Assembly: GCA_025455765.1 (NCBI GenBank)
Contig: JALOLX010000096.1
Location: 1-6,492 of the forward strand
Direction of reading: 5' to 3'
DNA from: Flavobacteriales bacterium
Lineage (GTDB): Bacteria; Bacteroidota; Bacteroidia; Flavobacteriales_F; PHOS-HE28
Length of the DNA stretch: 6,492 bases
Part shown: in pieces, positions 1 to 6,309 of the stretch
How the letters are laid out: each line of letters opens with the position of its first letter
Numbering within the stretch: position 1 is the stretch's first letter
The notes under the pieces: model-generated
Databases searched by the model: none
Seen by the model: only the letters and a program-made list of their open reading frames with translations
What the model was told of the DNA's origin: nothing
Position numbers and translations under genes: made by a program

Positions 1-2
1 GC

Positions 3-380
3 ACCATCGATGCCATCGTCAGCGACCACCGCCCCGAGGACCGCGAGCACAAGTTGGTGGAATACGGGCAGGCGGCCTTTGGCATCATCGGTCTGGAGAC
101 CCAGTTCGCTGTGGCCAACACCGCCATGAAGGGGCACATGAGCCTGCGGCGGCTGATCGAGCGTTTGAGCCACGGGCCGCGCGCGGTGATCGGTCTGCCT
201 GTGCCGCACATCGCCGAAGGTGAAGTGGCCGAGCTCACCCTCTTCGATCCGGAGGTGAACTGGACCTGTGAAGAGGCTGATCTGGTGAGCCGCTCACACA
301 ACACCCCCTTCCTGGGTCAGCGCTTCGCCGGTCGGGCACACGGCATCATCAGCAACGGACAGGTGGTGCTTCACCCCTGA
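3..380 (+). CDS. pyrC: Dihydroorotase, C-terminal part (gene runs off the left edge)
   Basis: This is the last 125 codons of a dihydroorotase, the zinc amidohydrolase that closes N-carbamoyl-aspartate to dihydroorotate in pyrimidine synthesis in the cytoplasm. The frame is open from base 3 without a start, so the gene is cut by the window edge. Visible family marks are SDHRPED near the left end (bases 21-41), whose Asp-His corresponds to the conserved metal/catalytic Asp of the amidohydrolase barrel. They continue with FGIIGLET, the family's G-(I/L)-E-T signature, and the C-terminal composite-domain pattern NTPFLGQRFAGRAHGIISNG. The SDHRPED form, in place of the DHAPH seen in many other dihydroorotases, is what I recall from Bacteroidota. 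A TTG at 54 could be read as a start but would cut off the catalytic Asp, so it is not one. The gene ends 6 bp from the stop of the convergent thioredoxin-fold gene. Other cyclic amidohydrolases (allantoinase, hydantoinase) are less likely. Confidence 0.9.
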   Translation, partial: TIDAIVSDHRPEDREHKLVEYGQAAFGIIGLETQFAVANTAMKGHMSLRRLIERLSHGPRAVIGLPVPHIAEGEVAELTLFDPEVNWTCEEADLVSRSHNTPFLGQRFAGRAHGIISNGQVVLHP

Positions 381-386
381 GGGCGC

Positions 387-1001
387 TCATCGAGCCGCTT
401 CGGTGCAGCGAGCGAGCAATTCGCGTTGCACAGCGGCGCAGCCGTCCTTCGCATACCATGCATGGAGCGCCTCCTTCATGGCCTCACTATCGCGTTGCTC
501 CTTGGGGATGGCCAGGAAGCTGTCCACCACCGCCTGTGCGGGTTCAGGGCGCGGCCCCCACGTGAAGAGCTCGGCGCCAGTCGCATCATCGATGGCCACG
601 AGCTTGGGAATGCTGCGCCCACCGCGGGTCAGGTACAGGTCCATCAGTTCCGGATGCTCATCGCGGAATACAAAGCGGACCTGAAGTCCAGGCGTACGTT
701 CCGCCAAGTGCACCATGGCGGGGCAACATTGTGCTGCATCGCCGCACCAATATTCCGTAAGCACCAGCCAGGTCTGCGGGGAGCGGATGGGGAGTCCGGC
801 CTGAAGCTCAGGCAGCACCTGCATGCGGGTATTCCAGCGGCGGGCCCTTGCGAGGTTCAGCTTGGTGTAGGCCACCAGTGCTTCGGACCGATCGGGACCG
901 GAGGTGCTGCCAGCAGCCACCACTTGCTCGAAGCCAGCGTGGTACTCAGCGGGTCCCAAGGCGCTCGCGAGGGCTGCTTGGATCAGTTGGTCGCGGCTCA
1001 T
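387..1001 (-). CDS. Thioredoxin-fold family protein without a CXXC motif
   Basis: A 204-residue protein of the thioredoxin-like family that I associate with Pfam Thioredoxin_9, common in Bacteroidota and of unproven function. The thioredoxin core lies at about residues 70-160. The strand WLVLTEYWCGDAAQCCP (78-94) holds the expected active-site position, but the sequence is C86-G-D-A, not CXXC, followed by vicinal cysteines C92-C93. RSIP (129-132) supplies the cis-proline of the fold. More cysteines sit near the C terminus (C188, C199). There is no signal peptide or membrane segment, so it is probably cytoplasmic. Its ATG lies in a 4-nt ATGA overlap with the stop of the upstream TPR lipoprotein gene, so translation of the two is probably coupled. 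It is the last gene of the ruvX-def cluster. I would not assign disulfide reductase activity. The family call is confident, the role is not. Confidence 0.85.
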   Translation of the reverse strand: MSRDQLIQAALASALGPAEYHAGFEQVVAAGSTSGPDRSEALVAYTKLNLARARRWNTRMQVLPELQAGLPIRSPQTWLVLTEYWCGDAAQCCPAMVHLAERTPGLQVRFVFRDEHPELMDLYLTRGGRSIPKLVAIDDATGAELFTWGPRPEPAQAVVDSFLAIPKEQRDSEAMKEALHAWYAKDGCAAVQRELLARCTEAAR

Positions 1002-1552
1002 TGTCCGGCGGTCGCCGAGCTATCAGCCATGGCCTTGAAGCGTGCGATCAGCTCTTCGTCCGTGTACTTCAGGTTCTCGATCGCTTGTCGAGCTTGTGCG
1101 GCGTACGCGTGGTCCGGATAGGCGCTGATCAGGGCCTTGTAGGCCATCTCCGCTTCGCCCAGCTTGTCCAGGTCCGCATCGATCACGAAGGCCTTGAGGT
1201 AGTAGGTATCGGGCAGCTTCTTCCACGAGGGATAGTCGCGGATGATGCGGTCGTACAGGAAGATGCTCTGCTGCGGGTCCTTCATGCTGCGCGCCACGCC
1301 GGCCGCCCGGAACAGGTATTCCGGTGCGAGGCTGTCGAGCGGCATGGCCGTGGCGTAGGCCTTGTACACGTCCAAGAGGGCCTGGGCATTGCGCTGTTCG
1401 AAGAGCCCACTGTTGAAGAGGGAGTCTTCCATCCGTTGGATGCGGCCGCGCATTTCAGCGGCCTTGGCAGCCTTCTCGTCCACGGGAGCATCCGTGCCGC
1501 AGGCGAAGAGCAGCACGGCAGAAGCGATGGTGATCAGGGAACGCATGTTCAT
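998..1552 (-). CDS. TPR-containing lipoprotein
   Basis: A 184-residue predicted lipoprotein. The N terminus MNMRSLITIASAVLLFACG is a short type II signal peptide with a lipobox-like LFAC and C18 as the lipidated cysteine; Phe at -2 is not canonical but is tolerable. The mature part begins with a charged Lys/Glu-rich stretch, then helical pairs that read as tetratricopeptide repeats: roughly 78-107 (EYLFRAAGVARSMKDPQQSI, then FLYDRIIRDYP) and 115-147 (DTYYLKAFVIDADLDKLGEA, then EMAYKALISAYPD). A third partial repeat follows. TPR lipoproteins of this sort usually act as protein-protein scaffolds in the envelope (compare BamD or YbgF types), but I cannot assign a partner. I chose ATG 1552 because it forms an ATGA overlap with the def stop and gives a clean signal peptide; a longer reading from 1591 would put extra polar residues before the signal. 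The ATG two codons later (1546) is also possible. Confidence 0.78.
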   Translation of the reverse strand: MNMRSLITIASAVLLFACGTDAPVDEKAAKAAEMRGRIQRMEDSLFNSGLFEQRNAQALLDVYKAYATAMPLDSLAPEYLFRAAGVARSMKDPQQSIFLYDRIIRDYPSWKKLPDTYYLKAFVIDADLDKLGEAEMAYKALISAYPDHAYAAQARQAIENLKYTDEELIARFKAMADSSATAGQ

Positions 1553-2130
1553 TTGGTCACTGGGAAACGCATTTTGTATCGGGCATCGCACTTCCCTTTG
1601 CCGATATCGCGGAGCTTGCCTTGGAGCAGGCGTTGGCGCAGGGGCGCGAGGTGATCGGTGAAGAGGATGCCATCAAGGTGATCGTGCTCGTGTTGGATCA
1701 CGCGTGCCGCGAAGCCGCTGAACTCCTCTTCATGCTCGTTGAACTGCTCATCCTGGTACTGCAACACGATCCGTTCGGCGCGGTAGACCTCCTCGCGGAT
1801 GCCGGGAATACTGAGGCAGCCTTCTTCAAAGCCCCACTCCTCCCCTTCCTCCTCCACGATGTAGGGATTGATGAAGACCTTCTTGAAGTCCTTCAAATGC
1901 GCTTCTTCGGTGGGCTTGCCGTCCTCATCTTCAGCGAAGGGCGAAGCGTCCACGATGAACAGGCGGATGCTCTGTCCGATCTGGGGTGCGGCCAGACCAA
2001 CGCCGTTCGCTTCGTACATCGTCTCGAACATATCGGCGATGAGCTGCTCCAGACCTGGATGGCCCGGTTCGATGTCCTTGGCGACCTTCTTCAGGACAGG
2101 GTCGCCGTATGCGCGGATGGGAAGTATCAT
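1549..2130 (-). CDS. def: Peptide deformylase
   Basis: A 193-residue cytoplasmic metalloenzyme that removes the formyl group from the N-terminal formyl-Met of new proteins. All three family motifs are intact: GVGLAAPQ (43-50, matching GxGxAAPQ), EEGCLS (102-107, with metal ligand C105), and QHEHDHLDG (146-154, with metal ligands H147 and H151 and catalytic E148). Length and order fit the bacterial enzyme. The acidic segment DGKPTEEAHLKDFKK at about 70-84 lies in the variable loop between motifs 1 and 2. The start MILPIRAYGDPVL is the standard opening, so ATG 2130 is secure. A TACCTTTG element lies 12 bp upstream and may serve as a separate promoter. Its stop overlaps the start of the TPR lipoprotein by 4 nt. 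The gene lies 51 bp downstream of ruvX on the same strand, a neighbourhood I recall as frequent in Bacteroidota. Confidence 0.97.
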   Translation of the reverse strand: MILPIRAYGDPVLKKVAKDIEPGHPGLEQLIADMFETMYEANGVGLAAPQIGQSIRLFIVDASPFAEDEDGKPTEEAHLKDFKKVFINPYIVEEEGEEWGFEEGCLSIPGIREEVYRAERIVLQYQDEQFNEHEEEFSGFAARVIQHEHDHLDGILFTDHLAPLRQRLLQGKLRDIGKGKCDARYKMRFPVTK

Positions 2131-2141
2131 GGGAACGGCCG

Positions 2142-2149
2142 CAAAGGTA
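2142..2149 (-). promoter_or_regulatory. Putative -7 promoter element (TAnnTTTG) upstream of def
   Basis: On the minus strand the sequence is TACCTTTG, an exact fit to the Bacteroidota sigma-factor -7 consensus TAnnTTTG. It lies in the 51-bp gap between ruvX and def and ends 11 bp before the def ATG. I do not see a TTG at the usual 17-23 bp upstream spacing, so the -33 element is weak or absent. The transcript would have a very short leader. It would give def and the two genes behind it a promoter of their own, apart from read-through from ruvX. Confidence 0.45.
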
Positions 2150-2181
2150 ACGGTGGCCGGGGTGCCGGTCGCTGCCGTTGC

Positions 2182-2598
2182 TCAACCGGGGTTGGCATCC
2201 AGCCAGCTTTGCAGGAGGATGGTGGCGCTGATGCGATCGAGCTGGCCCTTGTCGCGCCGGGCCATGCGCCCTTTGCCACTGGCCATCAAGGTCTGTTGCG
2301 CCATGCGACTGGTGAAGCGCTCGTCCACGGGCTGCACCCACTGACCTGGGAAGGCGCGCCGGAGGTGGCCGATGAACTCCTGCACTGCGGCAGTGGCATC
2401 CGTGGGACGTCCGTCAAGGTTGACGGGCAGCCCCACCACGAAGCCGTCCACCTGCTCCCGGGCCACATAGGCCTTCAGGTAAGCGAAGAGTTCGGGCGTG
2501 GGCACCGTATCCAGTGCTGTGGCGATGATGCGCAGGGGGTCGGTCACGGCCAGTCCGGTCCGCTTCAGACCGTGGTCGATGGCAATGACACGGGGCAT
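2182..2598 (-). CDS. ruvX: Holliday junction resolvase-like nuclease RuvX (YqgF)
   Basis: A 138-residue RNase H-fold protein of the YqgF/RuvX family, linked to Holliday junction resolution and, in E. coli, to 16S rRNA 5' end processing. The acidic residues of the fold are visible: D8 in VIAIDHGLKRTGLAVTD (4-20), E93 in VDERFTSRMA (91-100), and D121 in KGQLDRISATILLQSWL (117-133). VVGLPVNLDG (54-63) matches the family's VGLPLNMDG block. I start it at ATG 2598 (MPRVIAIDHG), because the open frame extends to 2661 but those 21 residues precede the first strand and would overlap dapD on the other strand. The start faces dapD across 38 bp, so both promoters must lie there or within the opposing gene. 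It is the first gene of the minus-strand cluster with def. Length is normal for the family. Confidence 0.95.
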   Translation of the reverse strand: MPRVIAIDHGLKRTGLAVTDPLRIIATALDTVPTPELFAYLKAYVAREQVDGFVVGLPVNLDGRPTDATAAVQEFIGHLRRAFPGQWVQPVDERFTSRMAQQTLMASGKGRMARRDKGQLDRISATILLQSWLDANPG

Positions 2599-2624
2599 GG
2601 GATGCGAAGGTCGGACAAGGCGCC

Positions 2625-2632
2625 CATCTTTG
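2625..2632 (+). promoter_or_regulatory. Possible -7-like element upstream of dapD
   Basis: CATCTTTG differs from TAnnTTTG at the first base only and ends 4 bp before the dapD ATG. It sits in the 38-bp divergent gap between ruvX and dapD. No TTG is present at the expected -33 distance, and the leader would be near zero, so this is weak. Its resemblance to the def upstream element, also close to the start codon, is the reason for listing it. Confidence 0.28.
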
Positions 2633-2636
2633 CACC

Positions 2637-3500
2637 ATGCATGAACTGATCGAGAAGGCATGGAACGACCGCAGCATGCTGCGCGACGAGGAAGTCATCC
2701 TGGCTATTGAAGGCGTGATCGAACGGCTTGACCGGGGTGAGCTGCGTGTGGCTGAGCCCTCCACCGCGCTCGGGCTGACAGCCACACCGAACGATGGTCA
2801 ACCTGTCACTCGGAGCGCAGCCGAGGAGTGGCAGGTGAACGAATGGGTGAAGAAGGCCGTGCTGATGTACTTCCCCATCAAGCAGATGCACACCTTCGAG
2901 GTGGGTCCGCTGGAGTTCCACGACAAGATCCCGCTGAAGAAGCACTATGCCAAGCTGGGTGTGCGTGTGGTGCCCCATGCCATTGCGCGTCACGGCAGCT
3001 ACTTGGCACCCGGCGTCATCCTTATGCCCAGCTATGTGAACATCGGCGCCTACGTGGACGAGGGCACCATGGTGGACACCTGGGCCACGGTGGGTAGTTG
3101 CGCGCAGATCGGCAAGCATGTACACCTCAGCGGTGGCGTGGGCATCGGTGGCGTGCTGGAGCCCGTGCAGGCCGCACCGGTGATCATTGAGGATGGCTGC
3201 TTCATCGGATCCCGCGCCATTGTGGTGGAAGGCGTGCATGTCGGGAAGGAAGCCGTGCTCGGCGCCAACGTGGTGCTCACCGCTAGTACCCGTATCATCG
3301 ACGTGACGGGCCCTGAGCCCAAAGAGATGCGCGGCTATGTGCCACCGCGCTCCGTGGTCATCCCCGGCACGGTGCCGAAGAAATTCCCGGCGGGCGAGTA
3401 CGGTGTGCCCTGTGCGCTCATCATCGGCCAGCGCAAGGAAAGCACGGACAAGAAGACCAGTTTGAACGAGGCGCTACGCGAGCATAACGTGGCGGTGTAA
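2637..3500 (+). CDS. dapD: 2,3,4,5-tetrahydropyridine-2,6-dicarboxylate N-succinyltransferase
   Basis: A 287-residue enzyme that transfers succinyl from succinyl-CoA to tetrahydrodipicolinate in the succinylase branch of the diaminopimelate/lysine pathway; it acts in the cytoplasm as a trimer. An N-terminal helical domain (about 1-100) precedes a left-handed beta-helix built of hexapeptide repeats (about 108-225). Diagnostic blocks are VRVVPHAIARHGSYLAPGV (109-127), YVNIGAYVDEGTMVDTWATV (133-152), LSGGVGIGGVLEPVQAAPVI (164-183), and FIGSRAIVVEGV (189-200). D141 matches the catalytic Asp of the family, and E185 is the likely partner acid. The C terminus SLNEALREHNVAV is family-like. The start at ATG 2637 gives MHELIEKAW, a normal opening. 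It leads the plus-strand gene run and is followed after 3 bp by a serine hydrolase gene. The product supplies diaminopimelate for peptidoglycan as well as lysine. Confidence 0.97.
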   Translation: MHELIEKAWNDRSMLRDEEVILAIEGVIERLDRGELRVAEPSTALGLTATPNDGQPVTRSAAEEWQVNEWVKKAVLMYFPIKQMHTFEVGPLEFHDKIPLKKHYAKLGVRVVPHAIARHGSYLAPGVILMPSYVNIGAYVDEGTMVDTWATVGSCAQIGKHVHLSGGVGIGGVLEPVQAAPVIIEDGCFIGSRAIVVEGVHVGKEAVLGANVVLTASTRIIDVTGPEPKEMRGYVPPRSVVIPGTVPKKFPAGEYGVPCALIIGQRKESTDKKTSLNEALREHNVAV

Positions 3501-3503
3501 CCC

Positions 3504-4628
3504 ATGCGGATCCTTCGCCCCATCGCACTGCTCGTGCTGGCCTTGCTGCTCGATGGCTGCACGGTGGGGCGTTTCGTGAAGTGGAACTTCGCCGACCGCC
3601 GTGACCACAAGAAGTTCCCCACGCGCCCCCTCCCCGCTTCCCCCGAACCCTTCCAGTACCCCGTTGCGGCGAAGGAGATCGGTCCGCGCACGGCGAACTA
3701 CAAAGGGGAACAGATCCCCTTCGACACCTGGCTGGAGAAGCACAAGACCACGGCCTTCCTGGTGATCCGGCGCGATACCATCGTGTACGAGCGCTACTTC
3801 AAGGGCTACGACGAAGCCCACGTGCACCCCTCCTTCTCCATGGCCAAGTCGGTGGTGAGCATGCTCATCGGTACCGCGATCGCGGACGGACTGATCCGGG
3901 ACGTGCAGCAGCCTATCACCGACTTCATCCCCGAGCTGAAGGCCAACGGCTTCGAGGGCGTCACCATCGAGCACGTGCTGCAGATGACCAGTGGCATCGA
4001 TTTCAACGAGAGTTATGTGAACCCCTTCGGCACCGTGGCCAAGTTCTACTATGGCCGGCAGCTGGAGAAGTACACCTTGAAGCTGAAGTTGAAGCGTCCG
4101 CCTGGCACAAAGTGGGAATACGTGAGCGGAGACACCCAGTTACTCGGCCTGCTGCTGATCCGTGCCCTGCGCGCCAAGGGCGATCAACGCACGCTTACCG
4201 AATACCTCAACGACCGGCTGTGGCGACCGCTCGGCATGGAGCATGCGAGCTCGTGGAGCATCGACAAGAAGAAGGACGGCATCGAGAAGGCCTTTTGCTG
4301 CATCAACGCCCCGGCCCGCGACTTCGCCAAGCTCGGCTCGCTCTTCCTGCATAAGGGCGAATGGCGGGGCAGGCAGCTGGTGCCACAGGCGTGGGTAGAG
4401 ACCAGCACCCAGGCTGACACCGCGAACGGAGGCGTCACCCACTACCGCTACCAGTGGTGGTTGCCATTCCCGGACGGTCCGTTCAACGCCGAGGGCATCC
4501 TGGGCCAGTTCATTCACGTGGATCCCGCGAACCAACTGGTGATCGTGCGGCTGGGCGGTGGCTACGCCGGTGTGCCGTGGGAGCGGGTGTTCCGCGAGAT
4601 CACGCCTCTATATGCTCTCCCACGGTAA
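3504..4628 (+). CDS. Beta-lactamase-fold serine hydrolase, predicted lipoprotein
   Basis: A 374-residue member of the class C beta-lactamase / penicillin-binding-protein-like serine hydrolase family (Pfam Beta-lactamase). The N terminus MRILRPIALLVLALLLDGC looks like a type II signal with C19 as lipid cysteine; Asp at -2 is unusual. Catalytic marks are SMAK (S112 nucleophile, K115) in PSFSMAKSVVSMLIG and YVS (Y206, S208) in PPGTKWEYVSGDTQLLG. The expected third motif (KTG or HxG) is not seen; GILGQFIHVDP (331-341) occupies that place, as in esterase-like and 6-aminohexanoate-dimer-hydrolase-like relatives. VLQMTSGIDFNESY (158-171) is typical of the family. It is therefore more likely an esterase, amidase or peptidase than a true beta-lactamase; the substrate is unknown. 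It starts 3 bp after dapD and ends 4 bp before the CNNM-type gene, so it is probably in one operon. Surface location is inferred from the lipobox only. Confidence 0.88.
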   Translation: MRILRPIALLVLALLLDGCTVGRFVKWNFADRRDHKKFPTRPLPASPEPFQYPVAAKEIGPRTANYKGEQIPFDTWLEKHKTTAFLVIRRDTIVYERYFKGYDEAHVHPSFSMAKSVVSMLIGTAIADGLIRDVQQPITDFIPELKANGFEGVTIEHVLQMTSGIDFNESYVNPFGTVAKFYYGRQLEKYTLKLKLKRPPGTKWEYVSGDTQLLGLLLIRALRAKGDQRTLTEYLNDRLWRPLGMEHASSWSIDKKKDGIEKAFCCINAPARDFAKLGSLFLHKGEWRGRQLVPQAWVETSTQADTANGGVTHYRYQWWLPFPDGPFNAEGILGQFIHVDPANQLVIVRLGGGYAGVPWERVFREITPLYALPR

Positions 4629-4632
4629 GCGC

Positions 4633-5913
4633 ATGGAGCTCCTGGTCGTTTTCCTACTCACCCTCGTGAACGGGTTCTTCTCCTTGAGCGAGATCGCCTT
4701 GGTGAGCGTGAAACCATCGCGGATACAGGCCTTGGCAGACCAGGGCAGCGCTCGCGCACGGACCATCTTGAAGCTGCTGGCCGACCCGGAAGGCTTCCTC
4801 AGCTCGGTCCAGGTCGGCATCACGCTGATCGGTATCGTGAGTGGCGCTTATGGCGGTGCCGCTCTCACGGACGACCTCGAGGCGGTGTTGAGCGCATGGC
4901 CAAGCCTGGCGCCGTATGCCCACAACGTGGCCTTGGTGGTGGTCATTGGCGGTATCACCTATTTCACGATCGTGGTGGGCGAGCTCGTTCCCAAGACCAT
5001 CGCAATGAGCAACCCGGAAGGGATCGCGCTGTTCAGCGCTCCCATCATCAGGACCTTCACCATGGCCACCTTTCCCATCGTGAAGCTCTTGTCGGTGAGC
5101 ACGACACTTCTGATGAAGCTCGTGCCTGTGACCGAGGATACCAGCGATCGCTTGAGCAGCGAGGAGCTCCGGGCGATCATCCGCACGGCCAACTCACAGG
5201 GTATCCTGGATGCGCACGAATCCGAAGCCCACCAGAACCTGTTCCGTTTCAGCGCACAACGGGCGCGGACCCTGATGACCCCACGGGCCCAGGTGGAATG
5301 GGTGGACAGTACCCTACCCTTCGCTGCTGTGGTGGAGCAGGTGCGCGGCAGCCTTCGTTCCAAGTTCCCCGTATGTCGCGGGAACCTCGATGAATTGGAA
5401 GGCACCTTGAGCGCGAGGGACCTCTTGGAACTGGCCGATGAAGAAGGTGCGCAACTCCAGCAGGTGATCGTACCACCGATCATCGTACCGGAGAATGCTG
5501 AAGCCTTTGATATCCTTCGGTTGTTCAAGCGGAACAAGCAGTACATCGCCCTGGTCGTCGATGAGCATGGTCAATTCGAAGGGGTGGTCACGTTGCATGA
5601 CCTGACCGAGGCCATCGTGGGGGACCTGCCGGACGAGGACGAGGTGGATCAAGGGAATGTCGTCCAACGAGCTGATGGGTCCTGGCTGGTGGACGGGCAA
5701 GTGCTCATCGGGGACCTGAACCACCGCTTGGGGCGTGTCATCATGGATGAGGAGGAGACGAGCTACGCCACGGTGGCCGGGTATTTCCTGGGCAAGTTGG
5801 AACGGATACCGACACCAGGGGACCGCATCCAGGAGGACCATTTCCTGGGCGAAGTGATGGACATGGACGGCCAGCGCATCGACAAGGTGCTGATCACCGT
5901 ATTGGACGAATGA
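4633..5913 (+). CDS. CNNM/CorC-HlyC family membrane protein with CBS pair
   Basis: A 426-residue inner-membrane protein of the family often annotated as 'hemolysin family protein', now tied to Mg2+/divalent-cation transport (CNNM, CorC, YtfL, PaeA types). The DUF21/CNNM domain covers about 1-180: a first membrane helix (MELLVVFLLTLVNGFFSLSE), a second around 58-78, a third around 98-120 leading into GELVPKTIA (116-124, the conserved GE-PK block), and a fourth at about 130-164. A CBS pair follows (about 212-330), opening with RTLMTPRAQVEWVD and closing with YIALVVDEHGQFEGVVTLHD. A CorC_HlyC C-terminal domain lies at about 345-425 (YATVAGYFLGKLERIPTPGD). I chose ATG 4633 because it starts directly at the first helix and lies 4 bp after the previous stop; ATG 4612 (MLSHGKR before it) would overlap the previous gene by 17 bp. 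Its stop overlaps the glycosyltransferase start (ATGA). All domains look intact. Confidence 0.92.
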   Translation: MELLVVFLLTLVNGFFSLSEIALVSVKPSRIQALADQGSARARTILKLLADPEGFLSSVQVGITLIGIVSGAYGGAALTDDLEAVLSAWPSLAPYAHNVALVVVIGGITYFTIVVGELVPKTIAMSNPEGIALFSAPIIRTFTMATFPIVKLLSVSTTLLMKLVPVTEDTSDRLSSEELRAIIRTANSQGILDAHESEAHQNLFRFSAQRARTLMTPRAQVEWVDSTLPFAAVVEQVRGSLRSKFPVCRGNLDELEGTLSARDLLELADEEGAQLQQVIVPPIIVPENAEAFDILRLFKRNKQYIALVVDEHGQFEGVVTLHDLTEAIVGDLPDEDEVDQGNVVQRADGSWLVDGQVLIGDLNHRLGRVIMDEEETSYATVAGYFLGKLERIPTPGDRIQEDHFLGEVMDMDGQRIDKVLITVLDE

Positions 5914-6065
5914 AACGCTTCCTCATCATCCAGACCGCCTTCCTGGGCGATGCCGTGCTGGTGACGAGCATCCTGGAGAAGCTGCACGCCCACTACCCGG
6001 ATGCCGCCATCGACCTCGTGGTGCGCAAGGGCAACGACGGACTGTTCACAGGGCACCCCTTCATT

Positions 6066-6111
6066 CGGAGACTGTTCGTGTGGGACAACGGAGACTGTTC
6101 GTGTGGGACAA
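6066..6111 (+). repeat. Exact 23-bp tandem duplication
   Basis: Two identical 23-bp copies lie head to tail, 6066-6088 and 6089-6111, each beginning CGGAGACTGTTCG and ending GTGGGACAA. Since 23 is not a multiple of 3, the extra copy shifts the glycosyltransferase frame. One copy encodes RRLFVWD plus the first two bases of a Lys codon when joined to the flank; the second copy adds nothing sensible in either frame. The bases next to the copies do not extend the match. Confidence 0.97.
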
Positions 6112-6309
6112 GCGCACCGCCAAGAACAAGGCGCTGTTCACCCTCATCGGTGATCTGCGCCAGAACGAGTACGACCACATCATCAACTGCCAGCGCTTCC
6201 TAAGCACGGGCCTGATGACGGTTCTGGCGCGGGGGAAGGAGAAGGTCGGCTATGACAAGAACCCGTTGAGCGTCCTATTCACCCGCACGGTGAAGCACGT
6301 CATTGGGGA

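Noticed and set aside
54..380. A complete 108-residue gene starting at TTG 54
   Set aside because: The frame is open to the window edge, and the catalytic SDH block of dihydroorotase lies upstream of 54, so this is the 3' part of a longer gene.
385..395. GCTC-ATC-GAGC inverted repeat as a terminator
   Set aside because: A 4-bp stem with no T run is too weak, and it lies within the coding end of the thioredoxin-fold gene.
426..1654. Two long plus-strand open frames (426-1121 and 848-1654) opposite the thioredoxin-fold and TPR genes
   Set aside because: The minus-strand genes show a thioredoxin fold, a lipoprotein signal, TPR repeats and ATGA coupling. The plus-strand readings have Arg/Gly/Cys-rich low-sense composition and overlap each other.
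1621..2649. A 342-codon plus-strand open frame opposite def and ruvX
   Set aside because: It lies antisense to two genes with complete catalytic motifs, has no recognisable domain, and its Val/Gly/His-rich make-up is typical of an antisense shadow in GC-rich DNA.
2565..3239. A 224-codon minus-strand open frame opposite dapD
   Set aside because: The His/Gly/Ala-rich translation is the mirror of dapD codons; dapD motifs are full length and certain.
4059..4098. GAAG/CTGAAG short repeats in the serine hydrolase gene
   Set aside because: They encode a Lys/Leu-rich stretch (TLKLKLK) and reflect codon repetition, not a true tandem repeat array.
4558..4632. An upstream start for the CNNM-type gene, adding 25 residues
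   Set aside because: It overlaps the end of the serine hydrolase gene and adds Arg/Cys-rich residues before a membrane helix that normally starts the family. ATG 4633 fits better.
5910..6203. A complete 97-residue small protein
   Set aside because: The last part (after VWD) is a shifted frame rich in Ser/Thr/Arg with no sense. The true continuation is in the other frame after the 23-bp duplication, so this is a broken glycosyltransferase and not a small gene.
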